DNA of 64,000 bases from Acidilobus sp. 7A. GTDB lineage: Archaea > Thermoproteota > Thermoprotei_A > Sulfolobales > Acidilobaceae. Positions 63,432 through 64,000 of the stretch are shown piece after piece. The position numbers and the translations under genes are program-made. The stretch spans positions 1,054,001 to 1,118,000 of the forward strand of contig NZ_CP010515.1 in NCBI RefSeq assembly GCF_003431325.1, in the 5' to 3' direction. Positions within the stretch are counted from its first letter, which is position 1, and every line of letters begins with the position of its first letter. Below the pieces are notes generated by a model. That model ran no database searches, was not told the origin of the DNA, and was given only the letters and a program-made list of their open reading frames with translations.

Positions 63432-64000
63432 CCAACAGATGATGCCATAGCTATGGAAGCCATGAGGGCCCACCCATAGGAGATCCCAAGGGAGTAGGCT
63501 GCGGCGGCAAAGAGCGCAGAGGCCAGGTTTCTTCCTACACTGTTAGCTATACCATAAAGGCCCATGTGAGATCCCCTGGATCTGGGGGAGCTGAGCTCGG
63601 CTGCGACGGCCGACGAGACCGGCATCACTATCATTTCGCCTAAGGTAATTAAAGCTATGTCAATCGCAGCAGCCGCGACATCGTTAATCATCGGCATGAG
63701 ACCATAGCCTAGGCCGTAGATGGCCATCCCTACTGCAAGGGATTTAGCTGGACTGTGCGCGCTGACCCGCTTGGCTATTGCATCCTGTAGCAGGACGACC
63801 ATGAGGCCGTTTATAGCAAGCAACGCTCCAGAGTAGCTCGTGCTTATCCTCAGGAACCCCGAGAGGTACTGCACCAGCGGGTAGCCCATGAGGCCTGCTA
63901 TTATAAAGCTCATGAAGGTGAGCGCCAGGAACTTAATCATGACTGCTGTGGGCCTTTCGAAGGCAACTGTGGGCTCGCCTCTCGGCGGCTCCCTGAGGCC
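63410..64000 (-). CDS. MFS transporter, N-terminal half beyond the window
   Basis: The minus-strand frame is open to the window edge (LREPPRGEPTVAFERPTAVM precedes the ATG at 63940). The visible part, about 197 residues, is the C-terminal six-helix half of an MFS protein: FLALTFMSFIIAGLMGYPLV, IALITLGEMIVMPVSSAVAA, ELSSPRSRGSHMGLYGIANS. The last segment matches the helix 10-11 signature. Substrate unknown. Confidence 0.8.
   Translation of the reverse strand, partial: GLREPPRGEPTVAFERPTAVMIKFLALTFMSFIIAGLMGYPLVQYLSGFLRISTSYSGALLAINGLMVVLLQDAIAKRVSAHSPAKSLAVGMAIYGLGYGLMPMINDVAAAAIDIALITLGEMIVMPVSSAVAAELSSPRSRGSHMGLYGIANSVGRNLASALFAAAAYSLGISYGWALMASIAMASSVGYLAVLD

Overview
The window reads as chromosomal DNA of a thermophilic crenarchaeon (Thermoproteota), most likely of the Acidilobus/Acidilobales type. 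The evidence is a GC-rich sequence with AGG/AGA arginine and ATA isoleucine codons, many GTG and TTG starts, archaeal TATA boxes with short leaders, and a set of crenarchaeal genes: Gins23 next to MCM, Hel308, a two-subunit RFC, Rpo8, Hjc, L37e, RtcB, a fused 2-oxoacid:ferredoxin oxidoreductase and a non-phosphorylated sugar-acid dehydratase homologue. The genus is an inference; no rRNA is present. Coding density is high and most genes are ordinary housekeeping genes.

Layout. 1-6 kb: SPFH protein (cut by the window edge), then gins23-mcm-hel308 and tRNA-Arg. 6-9.5 kb: LSm-L37e, a Xaa-Pro dipeptidase with a one-base frameshift, a TtuA/NcsA-type tRNA thiolase, and a 4-TM protein. 9.5-15 kb: PUA protein, Rpo8, short and long NfeD proteins, rfcS-rfcL. 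15-21 kb: an adenylate-forming enzyme that stops at a repeat element, an enolase-superfamily dehydratase, an M42 peptidase remnant, a likely C/D box sRNA, tRNA-His, rtcB, padR. 21-26 kb: Mrp/Nbp35 ATPase, peroxiredoxin, M20 peptidase, L3-L4-L23. 26-37 kb: central metabolism (pyruvate kinase, purine phosphoribosyltransferase, ROK glucokinase, permease, OFOR alpha/beta, citrate synthase) plus Hjc. 37-44 kb: export ABC system, MFS, small membrane and hypothetical proteins, and a cystathionine synthase/lyase gene split by a 341-bp element and running into tRNA-Thr. 44-56 kb: adenine deaminase-guaA-guaB, a sugar ABC transporter, and a decayed tandem duplication of the guaB end, malK end and a cation exchanger. 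56-64 kb: KaiC-like ATPase, conserved crenarchaeal proteins, an E2-like acyltransferase homologue without its catalytic motif, UbiA, a PAP2-like protein, an isochorismatase-fold hydrolase and an MFS gene cut by the window edge.

How the genes work together. Glucokinase, pyruvate kinase, the OFOR and citrate synthase carry sugar carbon from glucose to acetyl-CoA and citrate, fed by the sugar ABC importer. Adenine deaminase, the phosphoribosyltransferase, IMP dehydrogenase and GMP synthase make a purine salvage route from adenine to GMP.

The most unusual content is mobile and non-coding. There are two near-identical 340-bp non-autonomous elements with IS200/IS605-like hairpin ends, plus two solitary right ends. 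A second family of about 250 bp has imperfect inverted ends and two copies. There is a segmental duplication with an 86-nt perfectly conserved tract, and a promoter-preceded C/D box sRNA whose guide matches a tRNA T-arm. Two genes (and possibly a third) lack a single G in or near a G/C-rich run, so sequencing error is a live explanation. No CRISPR array, rRNA or complete transposase gene was seen.
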